Source: JBKBIP01 sp046297495
GTDB taxonomy: Bacteria > Planctomycetota > Planctomycetia > Gemmatales > Gemmataceae
Direction: 5' to 3'
Assembly: GCA_046297495.1 (NCBI GenBank)
Contig: JBKBIP010000011.1
Span: 100,086-164,085, forward strand
DNA: 64,000 nt
A program made the position numbers and the translations under genes. Of this stretch, positions 34,452-43,287 are shown in pieces. Below the pieces are notes generated by a model. The model ran no database searches and was not told where the DNA came from. It saw only the letters and a list, made by a program, of their open reading frames with translations. Within the stretch, counting starts at the first letter, position 1. Each line of letters opens with the position of its first letter.

Positions 34452-34762
34452 TTTGGCGCTTTCAGCGAGCGGCGGGGGGGGGGCCCCCCCCCCAGAAAAA
34501 AAAGAAGGGGACACACCCCCCCCCCCCCAAGCTTTCCCCCGGAGCCCTTTTCCCAAAACCGCCNNNNNNNNNNTGGTTTTTTCTTTTTTCGCTCGACGTT
34601 TGGTTGTTAATCCCCCCCCCCCCAGCAGCACCCCCCTCCCCCCCCCCCCCCCCCCCCTCGCCAGGTTTTCCCTCGGAATCATTTGTCAAACAATTGCTAA
34701 GTTTAATCGTACGCGCTTTCTGGCCCAATAGGAGTTGCCCGCTAACCGCTGACCGCCGCAAG
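34452..34762. other. Low-quality region with assembly gap
   Basis: Long G and C runs (34478-34496, 34524-34540, 34611-34658) and 10 N (34564-34573), with text that looks like sequencing noise (A/G runs, no coding sense). Homopolymers this long on both strands point to artefact at a contig join, not biology. The left edge shows AGCGAGCGGCGGGG, part of the hairpin family at 30164, so a collapsed repeat may be the cause. No gene can be supported here. Confidence 0.8.
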
Positions 34763-35881
34763 CTACACTTCCACCATTTCCTCCGATTCCGGCACGTCCG
34801 TGTCCCACTGCGACTTGGGCATGACTTTACACAGCCAGATGCCCAGCTCGTACAAGCCACACAAGGGAATCCATAAGAAGACGAGCGTGATGGCGTCGGG
34901 GGGCGTGAGCATGGCCGAGGTGATGGCCATTACGAACCAGCACAACCGGCGCTGGTTCTGATAGATTTCGATGGACAGGATGCCCAGCCGTTCGAGGAAG
35001 AACATGAACAACGGCAGCTGAAAGGCCACGCCGAAGATCAGCGGCAACATCAAGGCAAAGCCGAGCCATTCATTCAAGCGCAAGTCTGGCTCCAGGCCGA
35101 TCCATTTGTTGAACCACAACAGGTATTCCACGGCACGCGGGATGACGATGAACCAGGCGAAGAAGACCCCGATCAGAAATAGGATGAGACTGAACGGCAT
35201 GTAAAAGTGAACCAGCTTTTTCTCATGCGGATACAAACCGGCGGCCACGAACGACCACAGCTGCCAAAATACCCAGGGGCTGGAAATCACGATGCCGCAG
35301 ACGATGCACACCTTGAAATACACGACGAAGGCTTCCGTGACGTTCAGGGTTTTCAAGCTGCCCGGTCGCGGTCCCACCATGCGCTGGGCCTTGTACACCA
35401 AAGCGGAGAATTCGACCGGGTTTTGATAACTCACCCATAAGGACACCAAGTCCTGGGCTTGAACCAGCGTGTGGGGAACATCCTTGTATTCTTCCTCATC
35501 CGCCGCGGTGACCGGACGCGGGAATTTTTCCTGTAATTCCTGGTTGGGCATGCCGCGCAGAAACGCTTCGAGCTGGGGCCGCACAAACACGAGCTGCGTG
35601 AAACCGGTCGGCTGGTTGTATTCGACCTGCCGGGGGTCTTCGCGCAGCTCCTTCATGACTTCGGCGACCCGATCGTCGTAGAACCGGTTTAGCTCATTCT
35701 CCACGGGCCTGGCGATTTGGATCAGCACATATTTGCCGATGAAGAAGCTGAGGACCAAACCAATCAGAAAGCCAAAGAGCGCGCGCCATAAATGAATGCG
35801 CAGCTCCTCGATGTGATCGCCGAAGGACATGCGTGTATCCGCGAACATGTCCTCGGAATAGTCGTTGTTGCGGTTTACCAT
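34763..35881 (-). CDS. tatC: Twin-arginine translocase subunit TatC, long form
   Basis: Recognises twin-arginine signals and, with TatA/B, exports folded proteins across the inner membrane. 372 residues instead of about 250. TM1 at about residues 29-50 (ALFGFLIGLVLSFFIGKYVL), preceded by the conserved MSFGDHIEELRIHLWRA. The loop after TM1 is enlarged to about 135 residues (55-190) with TGFTQLVFVRPQ and PVEFSALVYK; then TM2-TM6 follow, including AFVVYFKVCIVCGIVISSPWVFWQLW and the C-terminal helices. The Rieske subunit at 52.6 kb carries a twin-arginine signal and would be a client. No tatA/B neighbour is seen. Confidence 0.93.
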   Translation of the reverse strand: MVNRNNDYSEDMFADTRMSFGDHIEELRIHLWRALFGFLIGLVLSFFIGKYVLIQIARPVENELNRFYDDRVAEVMKELREDPRQVEYNQPTGFTQLVFVRPQLEAFLRGMPNQELQEKFPRPVTAADEEEYKDVPHTLVQAQDLVSLWVSYQNPVEFSALVYKAQRMVGPRPGSLKTLNVTEAFVVYFKVCIVCGIVISSPWVFWQLWSFVAAGLYPHEKKLVHFYMPFSLILFLIGVFFAWFIVIPRAVEYLLWFNKWIGLEPDLRLNEWLGFALMLPLIFGVAFQLPLFMFFLERLGILSIEIYQNQRRLCWFVMAITSAMLTPPDAITLVFLWIPLCGLYELGIWLCKVMPKSQWDTDVPESEEMVEV

Positions 35882-36195
35882 CGTTGCGTTTGTTCACGAA
35901 GGTCGGTTGGTTGGTATGGGTCGGGAAAGTCGCGCCGGGCGCCCTTCGCAAGTCGTGGTATTATCCTATCAATCCCGCCGCCAAGTCTCAAGTTGGCTGG
36001 GTCTCGTTCCCCCCCAAGTGTCCCACGACAAATCACGCCAGCCACGCCGACTTTGCGGCCTCTTCCCGGAGAATTTGGGGGAATCCGCCCAATTTCGGCT
36101 TGCCTTCCGCGCCGGTGCGCTTCAAGGTTCCTAATATAGAGAAGGACACCCGACCGCTCCGGTCTGGTTCGCCCCTCTGGGAAGGAATAGTAGAG
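35882..36195. other. 314-bp intergenic region
   Basis: No convincing gene on either strand; open frames through the region lack starts and family resemblance. It separates the minus-strand tatC from a plus-strand small lipoprotein, so it must hold divergent promoters. A GATAAT-like -10 candidate for tatC is seen on the minus strand at 35965-35960, without a well-placed -35. Confidence 0.4.
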
Positions 36196-36426
36196 ATGCG
36201 ACGACTGGTGGTATTCCTAGCTCTGATGATGACGGCTTGCAACGGCAATCTCGTGGGGCCGTTCTCCCACCGCAAGCCCGCGCGCGTGGATGATCCGTTG
36301 CTGACCATGAGTGAACAGCAAGCCCGCACCCGCGACCGGCTGGCTCTGCCGGATGAGACCACCGTGAACCTCACCAATGTGGCGCCGCGGACGTACACGG
36401 ATCGCCCCGGTCCGAATGGGATTTAG
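36196..36426 (+). CDS. Small lipoprotein, function unknown
   Basis: A 76-residue protein beginning MRRLVVFLALMMTACNGN, a lipoprotein signal with lipid-modified Cys at residue 15. The mature part is polar (HRKPARVDDPLLTMSEQQARTRDRLAL) with no motif that I recognise. The ATG at 36196 has AATAGTAGAG upstream. The next gene follows closely, so they are probably co-transcribed. An open frame extending upstream is not supported. Confidence 0.7.
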   Translation: MRRLVVFLALMMTACNGNLVGPFSHRKPARVDDPLLTMSEQQARTRDRLALPDETTVNLTNVAPRTYTDRPGPNGI

Positions 36427-36449
36427 TGGCGCCACGGGAGTATCCCGCC

Positions 36450-37175
36450 ATGCCGCGACGATGGACTGAGCGTGGGCCGATGCTGTTGGCCGTTGGCTGG
36501 GCGCTGCTGCTGACCCCAGAAAGCCCCGCCATCAAGAACCGCCCCCCGCGCGAAGCGCGCGCTGTTCCCGCCGCCGTGCTCATCACCGCCACGAATACGA
36601 CCACACGGAAAACCAGCCCGTGTAGCGGCGTGTGGATCGCCCCCCGCGCCGTGTTGACGGCGGCGCATTGCGTGGCTGGCTTCGACAGCTGGCAGGTGAC
36701 CGCCCCCTACGCCCAAAACGGCCGCCTGCACGCCACGTCGCGCAACGCCCTGGCGCATCCACAATTCAAGCTCGGCCATTTTGAGTATGATTTGGCCGTG
36801 ATTATTCTGGATGAACCGCTCGACCTCGGCTTCGAGCCGCCCCGGTTGCGTGCGGGGGCGTTGCATCCCATCGAAACGCCGCTGATCGTGGTGGGACGGG
36901 TAGCCAACGGCATGAGCGCGCAGGATCAACTCTATGAAGCCAGCGTTACCTTGGTGGCGTTTCCCGGCAACGTCAACGTCTATGGCGGCCACCCCCAAGT
37001 CACGGAACCGGGGGATTCCGGCGGCCCCGTCGTCGTCGCCCGCCAGCAAAAGGAACTCGCCGCCCTCATCAGCGGTTACATCCCCTTCAGCCGCGCCAAC
37101 GTCCCCACCGATCTCCTCGTTCCCATCGACCGCCTTAAACGAGCATGGATTTTGCAGCAAGTGCCAAAGGAGTAA
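36450..37175 (+). CDS. Trypsin-like serine protease
   Basis: A 241-residue secreted S1-family protease. Hydrophobic N-terminal signal (MLLAVGWALLL). The catalytic triad is visible: His in TAAHC, Asp in EYDLAVIILDEP, Ser in EPGDSGGPVVVARQ. A Cys pair (SPCSGVWIAP and AAHCVAG) could form the usual disulfide. No PDZ domain. It could work in envelope quality control. The ATG at 36450 is preferred, with GGGAG upstream; an in-frame GTG at 36426 overlapping the previous stop would also be possible. Follows the small lipoprotein directly. Confidence 0.9.
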   Translation: MPRRWTERGPMLLAVGWALLLTPESPAIKNRPPREARAVPAAVLITATNTTTRKTSPCSGVWIAPRAVLTAAHCVAGFDSWQVTAPYAQNGRLHATSRNALAHPQFKLGHFEYDLAVIILDEPLDLGFEPPRLRAGALHPIETPLIVVGRVANGMSAQDQLYEASVTLVAFPGNVNVYGGHPQVTEPGDSGGPVVVARQQKELAALISGYIPFSRANVPTDLLVPIDRLKRAWILQQVPKE

Positions 37176-37215
37176 GGGAGACAGACAGATATTTTCATCG
37201 GGACCGTCGCCGCGG

Positions 37216-39597
37216 TTATTCCTTCTGGGGATTCATCGTTTCGCGCTCGCCGCCGAGGACCTGCAACACCCGCTGGACGGTCTCGACTTCCACAGGGGTC
37301 AGCTTATTGTCTTTTATGAGCTGTTCCAGCTGGGGGGCGGCGCTGGTCAAGCGCATGGCTTCGATGGCGCGTAGGGCCTCCAAGCGGAGATCGGCGTCTG
37401 GTCCTTCCAGGATCGCCAAGGTCCATGTTTTAGCCTTGTCATTTTGCGTCGGTCCCTGGGCGGCCATGACTCGCAAGGCATTCACCTTCACCTCGAACGC
37501 TTCGTTGCCATTTTTCAGCAGGTAATCGAGCAAGGGGTCCAAATTCATCGGCGGATCGAGCACGTAGTTGTAATAGGAGCGCACCAGGGCCGCGCGTTGC
37601 CGGATGCTCAGGTGCGGGTACTGCAACAAGCGTGGCACCAGCGCCGTCGCGGGCCGCGCACGCATGGCGAGCACGGCGTGCAGCACTTTTTCCCGGCTGG
37701 CGTCCTCGCCGGATTCAGCCAGCTCGATCAGCTCTTGCAGTCCTTCGGCGCCCGTCCGTTCAATGGCGCGGATCCAACCATCGGTCAAATAGCCATCTTC
37801 CCCGTCATCGAACTTGTAAGTATTCACCAGAATGGCGCCCGCTCCCGGGGCGTTGATGCGGCCAATGGCCAAGGCGATGGCGCGGCGCACCGCCGGCAGC
37901 GGCTCGTTGAGCACCCGCACCAGGGCTTCTTGGGTGCCGCGCTCCGCTGGGGGAGTATTCAAACCGATGGCTTCGGCGGCCAAGCGGCGGATGTCGTCAT
38001 CGGCGTCGGTCAGCAGCACGATGCAAACATCGCGGACATCGGGATGCCACAACTGGCGCAGTGCGCCCAGGGCGGCGATGCGGGCGGGCCGCGGTTGTTC
38101 CGGGTCGGCCACCAACACCAGCAACGCTTCTCGCGCCGCGGCGCCGCGCCGCACCAGCTCGCGCTGCGCCCGCAGCCGGTCGCCGTGATCGGCGCTGGCC
38201 AGGGACAAAATCAGGTCATCCTCGGACAGCTTGGCGAAGCGCGCCCAGCTGTCCAGCCCCCGCGGGGCGATGCCGGAATGGTCCTTCGTCCCTTGCCAGC
38301 TGAGGCGGTAAATTCGGCCATGCTTGCCGTCGCCGCCAAGGTGGCCGGGCTTGGGCAGGTCGCCGCGCCAGTCGCAGACGTACATCGCGCCATCCGGCCC
38401 GACCGTCATTTGACAAGGCCGGAACAACGGATCATCGCCGCGCAGCAGCTCGAATTCCTCGGCCACCTGGAAAGTCGCGCCAGCGGGAACGACGCGATAC
38501 CCCCGGATGAGCTGGCGGAGCGCATCGGGATAGTAGAGCAAACCGCGCAGGTGTTCGGGGAAGCGCGTCTCGTTGTAAATCAGCAGCCCCGCCGGAGCGC
38601 CCCGCCCCGTGACATGCATGGGAGCCAGCTTGCCGGGCAGTTCACCCCGCAACGCCGCCCGCGCCGGGTCGGGCTGCCCCGCGTGTGCCCCGCCGCCGCT
38701 CCGCCAGCCGAAATCCCCCTCTTCGACAACGTGCAACAGCCGGCACCCCGCGAATCGTTCCAGCGCGGCATAGTCGTTGTCGGCATGGAACATATTCCCG
38801 GCGGCGTCGAACGCCACATCCCGATAGGGGTTGACGAAGCCAATGGCGAAGACGTGCAACTTACTGCCATCGGGGAGACAGCGGAAAACGGCGCCGCTGC
38901 GCAACACGGTGGCCCGGCTGCCATCGGACCCCTCGGCGTAATGGTCGCCGGCGCCAGCAGTGAGATACAACCAACCGTCGTTGCCCAACGTCAGGCCGGA
39001 TACTTGGTAATGGCCAAAACCACCAAAACCGTGCGCGACGACCTCTTCGACCTCATACCCCCCTCCGGGCCGACTTTGCTTGTAGCGGCGCACGCTACCC
39101 CCCCCCGTGAGGTACAGCCAGCCCTCATGCGCGAGGATGCTGGACGGCGTTTCCGTTTCCAGAATGATCTCGCTTTTGTCATATCGGCCGTCGCCGTTGG
39201 TGTCGCGCAGCGCTTTGACGACATCTTTCGTCTGCTTCTTAAGGACGACGAATTGCCGCTGGCTGCCGTCCTTGTAGGTGATCGTCTGTTTCACTGCCGC
39301 CGCTGGCTCGGCGGCAGGCCGCCATTCGAGCACATACAACGTGCCATCGTCGCCGAAGGTCATGCCCACCGGATTGACCACGACGGGTTCCTCGGCCACG
39401 ATCTCGACCTTCACCCCTTCTGGCGTGGCATACCCTTTCAAGCGCGGATCGAAGTCGCCTTGATCGATGATCCGCGACGACTTGAGCGCCGGTTGGGCGG
39501 CGGCCGGCTTCGACACGTCGCCGACTTCCACCTCCGCCGCCGTCCCCCAAACCGCTAATCCCAACCACGCCCCCACTGCCAAAGTATAGCGTTTCAC
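37216..39597 (-). CDS. PVC-type sugar-dehydrogenase-like propeller with HEAT repeats
   Basis: A 793-residue exported protein. Signal peptide VKRYTLAVGAWLGLAVWGTAA from a GTG start at 39597 with GGAG eight bases before it; a start at 39624 is an alternative. The middle is a beta-propeller of the sorbosone/glucose dehydrogenase-like PVC group (GMTFGDDGTLYVLEWRP, GSVRRYKQSRPGGGYE, VGPDGAMYVCDWRGDL). From about residue 480 it changes to alpha-helical HEAT repeats (ALRQLWHPDVRDVCIVLL, AIALAIGRINAPGAG). No haem motif CxxCH is present, unlike many relatives. The C-terminus ERETMNPQKE reads into a copy of the dispersed palindrome. Substrate unknown. Confidence 0.85.
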   Translation of the reverse strand: MKRYTLAVGAWLGLAVWGTAAEVEVGDVSKPAAAQPALKSSRIIDQGDFDPRLKGYATPEGVKVEIVAEEPVVVNPVGMTFGDDGTLYVLEWRPAAEPAAAVKQTITYKDGSQRQFVVLKKQTKDVVKALRDTNGDGRYDKSEIILETETPSSILAHEGWLYLTGGGSVRRYKQSRPGGGYEVEEVVAHGFGGFGHYQVSGLTLGNDGWLYLTAGAGDHYAEGSDGSRATVLRSGAVFRCLPDGSKLHVFAIGFVNPYRDVAFDAAGNMFHADNDYAALERFAGCRLLHVVEEGDFGWRSGGGAHAGQPDPARAALRGELPGKLAPMHVTGRGAPAGLLIYNETRFPEHLRGLLYYPDALRQLIRGYRVVPAGATFQVAEEFELLRGDDPLFRPCQMTVGPDGAMYVCDWRGDLPKPGHLGGDGKHGRIYRLSWQGTKDHSGIAPRGLDSWARFAKLSEDDLILSLASADHGDRLRAQRELVRRGAAAREALLVLVADPEQPRPARIAALGALRQLWHPDVRDVCIVLLTDADDDIRRLAAEAIGLNTPPAERGTQEALVRVLNEPLPAVRRAIALAIGRINAPGAGAILVNTYKFDDGEDGYLTDGWIRAIERTGAEGLQELIELAESGEDASREKVLHAVLAMRARPATALVPRLLQYPHLSIRQRAALVRSYYNYVLDPPMNLDPLLDYLLKNGNEAFEVKVNALRVMAAQGPTQNDKAKTWTLAILEGPDADLRLEALRAIEAMRLTSAAPQLEQLIKDNKLTPVEVETVQRVLQVLGGERETMNPQKE

Positions 39598-39734
39598 GCG
39601 TGCATCTCCGAACAATCCCAGCACCTGCTCCGGCCCTCACGACCGCCGGAGCCACTCTGGGAGTTAGACATGATTGCCGGGCCAACCGTTCCAGCATAAT
39701 GCAAAAATACGTGCGCGGGGAGAAAAAACGCAAA

Positions 39735-39821
39735 AAAAGGGGACGCGACTCGTATTTGCTTGACGGAGAGCGGATCGTGGCGTCATCTGACAACCAGCGA
39801 ATACGAGTCGCGTCCCCTTTT
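39735..39821. repeat. Long inverted repeat, GGGGACGCGACTCG element, copy 2
   Basis: Perfect 22-bp arms (39735-39756 and 39800-39821), 43-base spacer. Same core as the copy at 8495-8567, unrelated spacer. The right arm overlaps the stop codon of the gene ending at 39820, so the element probably inserted precisely at the gene end. No open frame inside. Confidence 0.85.
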
Positions 39822-40998
39822 ATTCCCTCGTTTCTCCTTCCTGGCGGGGGATGATCCAGCGGAGGAGCTGCAGGAGGATGAAGACGGCCAGGACCGGAAC
39901 GATGAACCAGCCGACCCAGGGCATCCAGGCGGCTATCAGGAGTAACAGCAACATGGCCCAGATCAAGCCGCAGCCCACCAGGGTCATCGTCCCCTTGAAG
40001 TGGGTGGCCTCGGTGGCGTCGGGATATTCCAGGGCGTAGGCTCGGCGACGTTCGATGCCCCGCCGCGCGGCGTCGTCCAGCTCCAGGCAGCGGATTTCCT
40101 CGTGCCAGGTGGGTAGGCGTTGGCCAGCGAAGGTCACATCCGGTTTGCGGCGTTGCAGGGCCGCCTCGATCAGCTCCACCATACGGGGCCAGGGCTGCCA
40201 TTCGGACCACATCTCCTCGATGAATTTGCCATCATGGCGCCAAGTCAGCGTCGCAGCTTTGGGCCAGCCGTCGGCGAACACCAGCTCGGCCCGACTTTGA
40301 TTCCCTTGGACCATCAGCCGCCAGCGCGATTCGTACTGATTCGGCAACAAGCGTGCTTGCCACAAGCAACCGTTCTCGAAGCGGCCAGCGAGCAGGATGG
40401 GGGCCTCGGCGTCCACCTCCTCAGCGGCGGCGAAGGCGGAGACTTCGGCAATCGATCCGCCAACCTGGTGCAGCACCGACCAGCCAGGGAAACCGGGCTT
40501 GGGATTGCCCAGCTCGGCATCGAGCAGAATGATGGCCGGCGAGTGGATTTCCAGCTCGATCAGACGCGGGACGCCCAAGGGGCTGTCCGGCTGCTGTGTC
40601 AGCTCCGCCAGACGCAGCACGCCGGGATGCAACATGTCGGGCAACAGTGGCAGCAGCACGCAGCGGGTGTCGTCGCGGATCATGGCCGACTCGTAAGCGA
40701 CATCGGCGCTCGGATCGGCGGGATGGACGCACAAGACATGGCGTTCCGATTGCAACGTGCGGCGGAGCTGGGCGGGCCGGGTGCTTGGTCCGCCGGCGAC
40801 AATCACCAGCTCGACGGCGGGGTCGGCCAGGATTTCCTCCAGGTCCCCTACGGCCTGAACATCCGGCTGCAACGCGCGCGCGGCCGCGATGCCCGCCAGC
40901 GGCCCGCTGTAGGCCACGAACGCATGCCGGCCCGTCGCCGCCAAGGCCGCCGCCAGCGCGATGCCATCGGGATGATTGCCGAGAAGCGCGAATCGCAT
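39820..40998 (-). CDS. Gfo/Idh/MocA-like oxidoreductase with C-terminal membrane helices
   Basis: A 392-residue protein. Residues 1-110 form a Rossmann NAD(P) domain (MRFALLGNHPDGIALAAALAAT, then AVELVIVAGGPSTRPAQL) in the Gfo/Idh/MocA style, though the classical GxGxxG is changed to GNHPDG. The middle is a substrate-type beta domain (VPRLIELEIHSPAIILLDAE). The C-terminus has two hydrophobic helices (LIWAMLLLLLIAAWMPWVG and FIVPVLAVFILLQLL), which is unusual for this family and would anchor it to the membrane. Start ATG 40998. Enzyme substrate unknown. Confidence 0.75.
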   Translation of the reverse strand: MRFALLGNHPDGIALAAALAATGRHAFVAYSGPLAGIAAARALQPDVQAVGDLEEILADPAVELVIVAGGPSTRPAQLRRTLQSERHVLCVHPADPSADVAYESAMIRDDTRCVLLPLLPDMLHPGVLRLAELTQQPDSPLGVPRLIELEIHSPAIILLDAELGNPKPGFPGWSVLHQVGGSIAEVSAFAAAEEVDAEAPILLAGRFENGCLWQARLLPNQYESRWRLMVQGNQSRAELVFADGWPKAATLTWRHDGKFIEEMWSEWQPWPRMVELIEAALQRRKPDVTFAGQRLPTWHEEIRCLELDDAARRGIERRRAYALEYPDATEATHFKGTMTLVGCGLIWAMLLLLLIAAWMPWVGWFIVPVLAVFILLQLLRWIIPRQEGETRE

Positions 40999-41228
40999 AA
41001 GTGCTTGGTGCCGAGAATAAAGTCCTGATGAAATCGCACGCGCCGACCCCGCGCGCGGCTGTTCGCGGTATCTCCTTAGCATATCAAATCCAGGTCCATT
41101 GCCCCCGGCTGGCGCTGGTTTTCTTTTTCTCTTTTTTAACCCTGTGCCCTGGCCCAGAGGTGTGGTAGAGTTCATTCCGATTTGGTTTTTCCCGCCCGCT
41201 CATCCCACCTGATCCATGAAGGGAATGT

Positions 41229-43115
41229 ATGATGCGACGCCGCGTTGCTTATCTATCTATTGTCATGGTTCTGTCTAGCTGGGGGACCGTTGGCGCCGGC
41301 ACTTCCAACAGTTTGATGGATGTCTCCCCCGATGGTTCATTGCTTATCGTGGCCAACGCCGACAACGGCACCGTCAGCGTGGTGGACACGGCCGCCCGCA
41401 AGGTGCTGCACGAGATTTCGGTGGGCGACAAGCCCGAGGGAACGTGTTGGGTGGGCAACAGCCCCATCGCCGCCGTCACCATTTATCGTGAAGACAAGAT
41501 CGTCTTCGTCGATGCCCGCGCTGGCAAGGTGATGGAGGAGCTGAAAGTCACCACCGAACCTTACGGCATCGTCGCCGACGCCGCCGGCGCCCGGGCTTGG
41601 GTGACACACGAATATCCCGGCACGGTCAGCGAGATCGACCTGGAGAAACGGCGCGTGGCGCGGGAGTTCTCGGTGGGTTCCTTCCCGCGCGGCCTGGCCC
41701 TCAGCCCCGACGAAAGCCGACTCTATGTCACCGAGTTTTACACGGGCATCCTTCATGCCGTCGATCTGAAAACCGGAACCGTCGTGGATTCCTGGAAAGG
41801 ACATACTACCGATAATTTGTGCCGAAATGTAGTCATTCATCCGCGCCGGCCCAAGGCGTACCTGTCGCACATCCGCTCCAAGATCACGGTCATCGACGGC
41901 AGCGGCTCCATCTTCCCGCAGTTGTCGATTTGCACGCTGACCCCCGACGAGGGCGGCAAACGGCGGACCTCCATCGGCTTGGATTCGTACAACCATCTTT
42001 TCGTGCCGACCAATCCGTGGGAGGCGGCCATTACCTCAGACGGCAAACGGCTGTACACAATCTACGCCGGCACCAACGACATGAACGTGCATGATGTCAT
42101 CGATGACGATTACCAGGAGATTCAGCGGTTCGGCGCGCCGGTGCGCCTGGGGCAGAACCCGCGCGCCATTCGTCTCAGTCCCGACGAGCAAACGGTATAT
42201 GTCTCGAACACGCTCGATTTCACCGTCACGGTGCATCAAGCCAACACCATGAAGCTACTGGCCACGATCTCCGTGTGCGCGCCGGCCAAGACGCCGGAAT
42301 GGGTGCTGGGCAAAATGCTGTTTAGCACGGCCAACCAGCCGTTGTCGGGGCGGCGCTGGATCGCCTGTTCTTCTTGTCATCCCGATGGCAACAGCGATGG
42401 CCGGGTGTGGCACAATCCCGAAGGACTGCGCAAGACGCCGCCGCTGTTCGGCTTGGCGCACACGCACCCCTTGCACTGGTCCGCCGACCGCGACGAGGTG
42501 CAGGATTTCGAGTACACCATCCGCGGCCGATTGATGCAGGGGCGCGGCTTGCTGCAAGGAGCGATCAAACCCAAGAAGGGCTTTCATCCCGTGGAACTGG
42601 AGGAACCATTGGCGGGGCGGTCGAAAGAGCTAGACGCCCTGGCGATTTACACCAACTCCTTTGCTTTCCGCCTGTCGCCGCACATTCCCGCTCCCGGTCA
42701 ATTGTCGGAGGCGGCCGAGCGCGGCAAGCAGTTGTTTTTCAGCAAGGAAGTCAACTGCGCCAGTTGTCACAGCGGCCCCTATTACACCGACAGCCGGCTG
42801 GAGCGTCCGTTCAACCTGCACGATGTCGGCACAGGCAACGACGATCCCAGCGAAAAAATGGGACCTCAATACGACACGCCGACGTTATTGGGGGTGTATC
42901 GCTCCGCTCCGTATCTGCACCACGGCAAGGCGAAAACCTTGCATGACGTGCTGACGGCCTGCAACCCCGATGACAAGCACGGCAAGACCAGCCACCTGAA
43001 ACCGAACGAGATCGATGATTTGGTGGCATTTCTCAAGTCGTTGCCCTACGAGCAGCCGCCGGACGAAACGCCCAACACGGTGAAATATCGCGTGCCGGCG
43101 GCGAAGAAGGATTGA
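41229..43115 (+). CDS. Secreted YVTN beta-propeller / di-haem cytochrome c (peroxidase-like) fusion
   Basis: A 628-residue exported protein. Signal peptide residues 1-23 (cleaved after VGAG). The N-terminal half is a beta-propeller of the YVTN type (NADNGTVSVVDTAARKV, LALSPDESRLYVTEFYTG). The C-terminal half is a MauG/cytochrome c peroxidase-like module with two haem sites, ACSSCHPDG (about residue 380) and CASCHSGPYYTD (about residue 510), and the later APYLHHGKAKTL containing a His pair typical of this module. It probably carries out or relays redox reactions in the periplasm. The ATG at 41229 (or 41232) begins the gene; divergent from the oxidoreductase upstream. Confidence 0.9.
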   Translation: MMRRRVAYLSIVMVLSSWGTVGAGTSNSLMDVSPDGSLLIVANADNGTVSVVDTAARKVLHEISVGDKPEGTCWVGNSPIAAVTIYREDKIVFVDARAGKVMEELKVTTEPYGIVADAAGARAWVTHEYPGTVSEIDLEKRRVAREFSVGSFPRGLALSPDESRLYVTEFYTGILHAVDLKTGTVVDSWKGHTTDNLCRNVVIHPRRPKAYLSHIRSKITVIDGSGSIFPQLSICTLTPDEGGKRRTSIGLDSYNHLFVPTNPWEAAITSDGKRLYTIYAGTNDMNVHDVIDDDYQEIQRFGAPVRLGQNPRAIRLSPDEQTVYVSNTLDFTVTVHQANTMKLLATISVCAPAKTPEWVLGKMLFSTANQPLSGRRWIACSSCHPDGNSDGRVWHNPEGLRKTPPLFGLAHTHPLHWSADRDEVQDFEYTIRGRLMQGRGLLQGAIKPKKGFHPVELEEPLAGRSKELDALAIYTNSFAFRLSPHIPAPGQLSEAAERGKQLFFSKEVNCASCHSGPYYTDSRLERPFNLHDVGTGNDDPSEKMGPQYDTPTLLGVYRSAPYLHHGKAKTLHDVLTACNPDDKHGKTSHLKPNEIDDLVAFLKSLPYEQPPDETPNTVKYRVPAAKKD

Positions 43116-43212
43116 GGAAACGAAAAAGGCAGCTCTGCCGTTTCGCAGAGCGGCGGCTGAGAGGGATCGATCCGCGCGGGCCGTCGTCTCCAAGGCGCGA
43201 ACCGATGACTCA

Positions 43213-43278
43213 ACGCTGGCTTGGAACGCATCGTTTCGCGCGTCGGTCATGGCCGGGCGCGCGAAACGGTGCCAGCGT
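43213..43278. repeat. Dispersed palindrome, GATTCATCG family, extended copy
   Basis: Nested inverted repeat: outer ACGCTGGC/GCCAGCGT (43213-43220 and 43271-43278) and inner CGTTTCGCGCG/CGCGCGAAACG (43232-43242 and 43258-43268). Lies between two convergent genes. Confidence 0.65.
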
Positions 43279-43287
43279 GCAACCAGC

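Noticed and set aside
34478..34658. Poly-C/poly-G tracts as a regulatory or phase-variable region
   Set aside because: Length, both-strand homopolymers and adjoining N suggest sequencing noise at a contig edge.
37444..39558. A 704-residue open frame on the plus strand
   Set aside because: It lies exactly opposite the PVC-type propeller gene. GC-rich third positions create long antisense frames; it has no signal, domain or ribosome site.
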